From: CAYYGL01 sp964471235
GTDB lineage: Bacteria > Calditrichota > Calditrichia > RBG-13-44-9 > J075
Direction of reading: 5' to 3'
Length of the DNA: 8,333 nt
Assembly (NCBI GenBank): GCA_964471235.1
Contig: CAYYGL010000207.1
Location: 1-8,333 of the forward strand
The notes beneath the pieces were generated by a model. That model ran no database searches. It saw only the letters and a program-made list of their open reading frames with translations, and was not told where the DNA came from. The position numbers and the translations under genes are program-made. Every line of letters begins with the position of its first letter. The stretch's first letter is position 1. Positions 6,312 to 8,333 of the stretch are shown piece by piece.

Positions 6312-7533
6312 CCTGATGAACCACCTTTCCATGTCGAATCACGATTTTAACATGATTAACACCGTAATGATAGGGCAGGTATTGATAGCGGGGAATATCC
6401 ACTAATATAACATCCGCCATTTTGCCAACCTCCAGGGAACCGACCTCATCTTCCCGGGCGATGGCTTTGGCGCTGGTAAGGGTCGCCGCCGTGATGGTTT
6501 CTGCGGGGCTCATCTTCATGTATAATGCGGCGATGGTGAGCATGAGCTGCATGTTGTGGGTCATGCTGCTGCCGGGGTTGAAATCGGTTGCCAGGGCAAC
6601 ATCTAATCCGGCATCGAGCATCTGACGCGCCGGGGCATATTTGCTTTTTCCCAGGTAGAAAGTAGTGCCCGGCAGCAGCACTGCCACCACCCCGGTTTCT
6701 TTCATGGCGGCAATGCCTTCCTCGGAGATTTGTACCAGGTGATCGGCGGAGATGGCCTTTACCCGGGCTGCCAATTCCGCACCGCCGGTATAAAACAATT
6801 CATCGGCATGCAGTTTGGGGATCAACCCATAGTCTTTCGCTGCCATCAATATCCGTTCACTTTGCTCAACCGTAAAGACATCTTTCTCACAAAAGACATC
6901 ACAAAACACTGCTAACTGCTCTTCTGCCACTGCCGGAATCATTTCGTTAATGAGAACATCCACATAGCCATCCCGGTTGTTCTGGTATTCATCGGGTACT
7001 TCATGGGCGCCTAAAAAAGTTGGCACGATGGTGATGGGCAGCAACGAGGCGACCTTTTTCAATATCCGCAGGCTTTTTAGTTCATCCGCCACGGACAAGC
7101 CATAACCGCTTTTGGCTTCGATGGTGGTGGTGCCATATTCCAGGAATTTGCGGATGCGGTGGTATGTCAATTCGGCTAATTCATCGAAAGAAGCCTGGCG
7201 GAAGGCGCGCACGCTGTTTCGGATGCCTCCGCCGGCGGCGGCGATTTCTTCATACGATTTCCCGGCAATGCGCATCTCAAACTCTTCCTCCCGGGTTTTG
7301 TAAAACACCGGGTGAGTATGCGGGTCCACAAAGCCAGGCATTGCCCAGCATTGCCTGCCGTCGATGTACCGGGCGTCCGGGTGACGTTCCGCCAGCACTT
7401 CCGCGGTGTCAATTGCTTCGATCCGGTTATCCTGAAACAGGATGTTAACCCCTTTCCGAACGGTAAGGGCTGTTCCATCCGAAGAACGCTCCGGGGTCAT
7501 AATGCCCTGGATGTTGGTAAGAATGGTATGCAA
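6301..7533 (-). CDS. hutI: Imidazolonepropionase
   Basis: This zinc- or iron-dependent amidohydrolase acts in the third step of histidine degradation. It hydrolyses 4-imidazolone-5-propanoate to N-formimidoyl-L-glutamate in the cytosol. The 410-aa length is normal. All expected metal ligands are visible: H72 and H74 in GFVDPHTHPVF, H242 in KLHADE, and D317 in ATDFNPGSS. Substrate-region motifs are also present: EAKSGYGL (139-146), LGAHEVP (174-180), E245 and SADHL (262-266). The start is TTG at 7533, supported by GGAGG 9 nt upstream and by an N-terminus (MHTILTNIQGIMTPE) aligning with the usual beta-strand start. The gene follows the HIT gene by 32 nt and overlaps the Wzi-like gene, so it appears to sit in an operon without hutH, hutU or hutG. 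Other hut genes may be elsewhere. Confidence 0.96.
   Translation of the reverse strand: MHTILTNIQGIMTPERSSDGTALTVRKGVNILFQDNRIEAIDTAEVLAERHPDARYIDGRQCWAMPGFVDPHTHPVFYKTREEEFEMRIAGKSYEEIAAAGGGIRNSVRAFRQASFDELAELTYHRIRKFLEYGTTTIEAKSGYGLSVADELKSLRILKKVASLLPITIVPTFLGAHEVPDEYQNNRDGYVDVLINEMIPAVAEEQLAVFCDVFCEKDVFTVEQSERILMAAKDYGLIPKLHADELFYTGGAELAARVKAISADHLVQISEEGIAAMKETGVVAVLLPGTTFYLGKSKYAPARQMLDAGLDVALATDFNPGSSMTHNMQLMLTIAALYMKMSPAETITAATLTSAKAIAREDEVGSLEVGKMADVILVDIPRYQYLPYHYGVNHVKIVIRHGKVVHQVEE
6321..6328 (-). promoter_or_regulatory. Ribosome binding site deciding the Wzi-like gene start
   Basis: On the minus strand AAAGGTGG (7 of 8 matching AAAGGAGG) lies 9 nt before a TTG at 6311. The upstream ATG at 6332 has no purine-rich site before it. 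The TTG start also trims the protein to a canonical signal peptide. Confidence 0.55.
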
Positions 7534-7542
7534 TATGGGTTG

Positions 7543-7547
7543 CCTCC
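7543..7547 (-). promoter_or_regulatory. Ribosome binding site for the TTG start of hutI
   Basis: GGAGG on the minus strand ends 9 nt before the TTG at 7533. No in-frame ATG lies nearby upstream, so the TTG is the likely start. Confidence 0.75.
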
Positions 7548-7565
7548 GGTGAATTACACACCTGC

Positions 7566-8075
7566 TTACTTTTGTTGAAAGTGTTCCAGCAGTTTTTGAT
7601 ACGTTCTATCCAGTGCCTCGGAGATTACCTTGGTATTGCCAATCACCGGCATAAAATTGGTGTCCCCATTCCAGCGGGGCACAATGTGAATGTGCAGATG
7701 GTCTGCCACTCCGGCGCCCCCGACCTTTCCCAGGTTTATACCTATATTATATCCCTGGGGCTGCATGGCAGCATCCAGTGCCCGACAGCTTAGCTGGACG
7801 GTTTCCATCAACTCCTGATTCTCTTCCGGCTCAATTTCCTGCAAATTACCGGTATGTTTGTAAGGCACAACCATCAGGTGACCGTTGTTATAAGGGAAAC
7901 GGTTCATGATCACAAAAACCAACTTCCCCCGGTACAGGATAAGATTCTTTTTGTCATTATCCTGTGAGTAGAGATTGCAAAACAAGCAGCCCTGCTGATT
8001 TTCTTCTTTGGCGCTGAGAATATATTCCATCCGCCAGGGCGCCCAAAGGGTCTCCATCGGTGATTCTTTCTTCAT
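7566..8075 (-). CDS. HIT-family hydrolase, Ap4A phosphorylase-like
   Basis: The 169-aa product has the histidine-triad motif HLHIHIV (H126, H128, H130), with H128 expected to be the nucleophile. A zinc site is suggested by C30-x-x-C33 together with H74. The N-terminal LWAPWRMEYI and the MNRFPYNNGHLMVVPYKH block are typical of the HIT branch that includes mycobacterial Ap4A phosphorylase. Such enzymes cleave diadenosine polyphosphates or related nucleotides in the cytosol; the true substrate here is not known. AGGAG lies 13 nt before the ATG at 8075, which is rather far. A second in-frame ATG at 8057 (METLWAPW) matches the usual start of relatives but has only a weak purine run upstream, so either may be used. 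It is the first gene of the minus-strand group with hutI and the Wzi-like gene, after the terminator of the EF-G gene. Confidence 0.92.
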   Translation of the reverse strand: MKKESPMETLWAPWRMEYILSAKEENQQGCLFCNLYSQDNDKKNLILYRGKLVFVIMNRFPYNNGHLMVVPYKHTGNLQEIEPEENQELMETVQLSCRALDAAMQPQGYNIGINLGKVGGAGVADHLHIHIVPRWNGDTNFMPVIGNTKVISEALDRTYQKLLEHFQQK

Positions 8076-8135
8076 GCTTCCGGTTTTTCTCCTGAGTTGA
8101 TTGTACCGTATCCCCGAATTTTACCTCCGGGGTAA

Positions 8136-8180
8136 TATTAAACATACAAAAGCCCTGTGGCGGTATTTCCACAGGGCTTT
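8136..8180 (-). terminator. Intrinsic terminator downstream of the EF-G gene
   Basis: AAAGCCCTGTGG pairs with CCACAGGGCTTT (plus-strand positions 8149-8160 and 8169-8180), a perfect 12-bp stem with an 8-nt loop. On the minus strand it is followed by a T-rich tail (TTTTGTATGTTTAAT). It begins 25 nt after the EF-G stop codon and separates that gene from the HIT gene, which therefore needs its own promoter. Confidence 0.9.
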
Positions 8181-8205
8181 AGCAATTTCTGTCAATCCCC
8201 ATCCT

Positions 8206-8333
8206 TTATGCTTCTTCTTTTTCCTTCTTTGCTTCTTCTATTACCTTCTGGGCAATATCGGGGGGCATTTCTTCGTAATGGGAAAATTCCAGGTGAAAGA
8301 TTCCCTGTCCCTGGGTCATGGAGCGCAGGGAGG
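8206..8333 (-). CDS. Elongation factor G, C-terminal end only
   Basis: Only the last 41 codons and the TAA stop are in the window; the gene continues beyond the right edge. The residues SLRSMTQGQG followed by IFHLEFSHYEEMPPDIAQKV match the end of domain V of elongation factor G. EF-G is the GTPase that drives translocation on the ribosome and, with RRF, ribosome recycling. The tail IEEAKKEKEEA is a short charged extension. Many genomes carry more than one EF-G paralogue, and this fragment does not tell fusA from the others, so no symbol is given. Confidence 0.9.
   Translation of the reverse strand, partial: SLRSMTQGQGIFHLEFSHYEEMPPDIAQKVIEEAKKEKEEA

Noticed and set aside
8100..8128. Possible promoter for the HIT gene, with TACAAT as -10 on the minus strand
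   Set aside because: The -10 is near consensus, but no acceptable -35 box lies 16-18 nt upstream. A promoter must exist after the terminator, but I cannot place it.

Overview
The window comes from a Gram-negative bacterium. The evidence is a large outer-membrane-type beta-barrel gene with a signal peptide, a TonB C-terminal domain, and a bacterial EF-G tail. Base composition is mixed (roughly half G+C), Shine-Dalgarno sites are clear, and TTG start codons are used. The M56-TonB fusion and the Wzi-like protein are common in the Bacteroidota/Calditrichota/FCB-type lineages, but I cannot fix the phylum from this sequence. A run of exactly 100 N shows that this is a scaffold from a draft or metagenome assembly.

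Layout. (1) Positions 1-1327, plus strand: the 3' part of a polytopic membrane protein with a soluble C-terminal domain. (2) Positions 1472-2310, plus strand: an AT-richer gene for a coiled-coil protein with a C-terminal PD-(D/E)XK nuclease-like domain. It is interrupted by the N gap, which lies between two exact copies of a 55-nt sequence. (3) Positions 2311-2650: a 340-nt non-coding stretch with an 11-bp inverted repeat, then a promoter and overlapping dyad operators. (4) Positions 2651-4311, plus strand: a two-gene operon with a 4-nt start/stop overlap. It encodes a BlaI/MecI-type repressor and a BlaR1-like M56 membrane metallopeptidase ending in a TonB C-terminal domain. A strong internal ribosome binding site within the second gene could also give a separate short TonB-domain protein. 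(5) Positions 4357-4429: two hairpins between convergent transcription units. (6) Positions 8075 down to 4572, minus strand: an apparent operon of HIT-family hydrolase, imidazolonepropionase (hutI) and Wzi-like outer-membrane protein, with short or negative spacing. (7) Positions 8149-8180: an intrinsic terminator for the upstream minus-strand gene, of which only the last 41 codons, an elongation factor G C-terminus, lie in the window.

How the genes may work together. The repressor/M56 pair looks like a self-contained sensor: the membrane peptidase would inactivate the repressor, and the dyads over the promoter would give autoregulation. No beta-lactamase, penicillin-binding sensor domain or ExbB/ExbD gene is visible, so the signal and targets are unknown. 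HIT, HutI and the Wzi-like protein have no obvious shared pathway, and their grouping may be transcriptional convenience. The most notable points are the internal start in the M56-TonB gene, the operator architecture, and the 55-nt duplication flanking the gap, which may be an assembly artefact hiding an intact gene.
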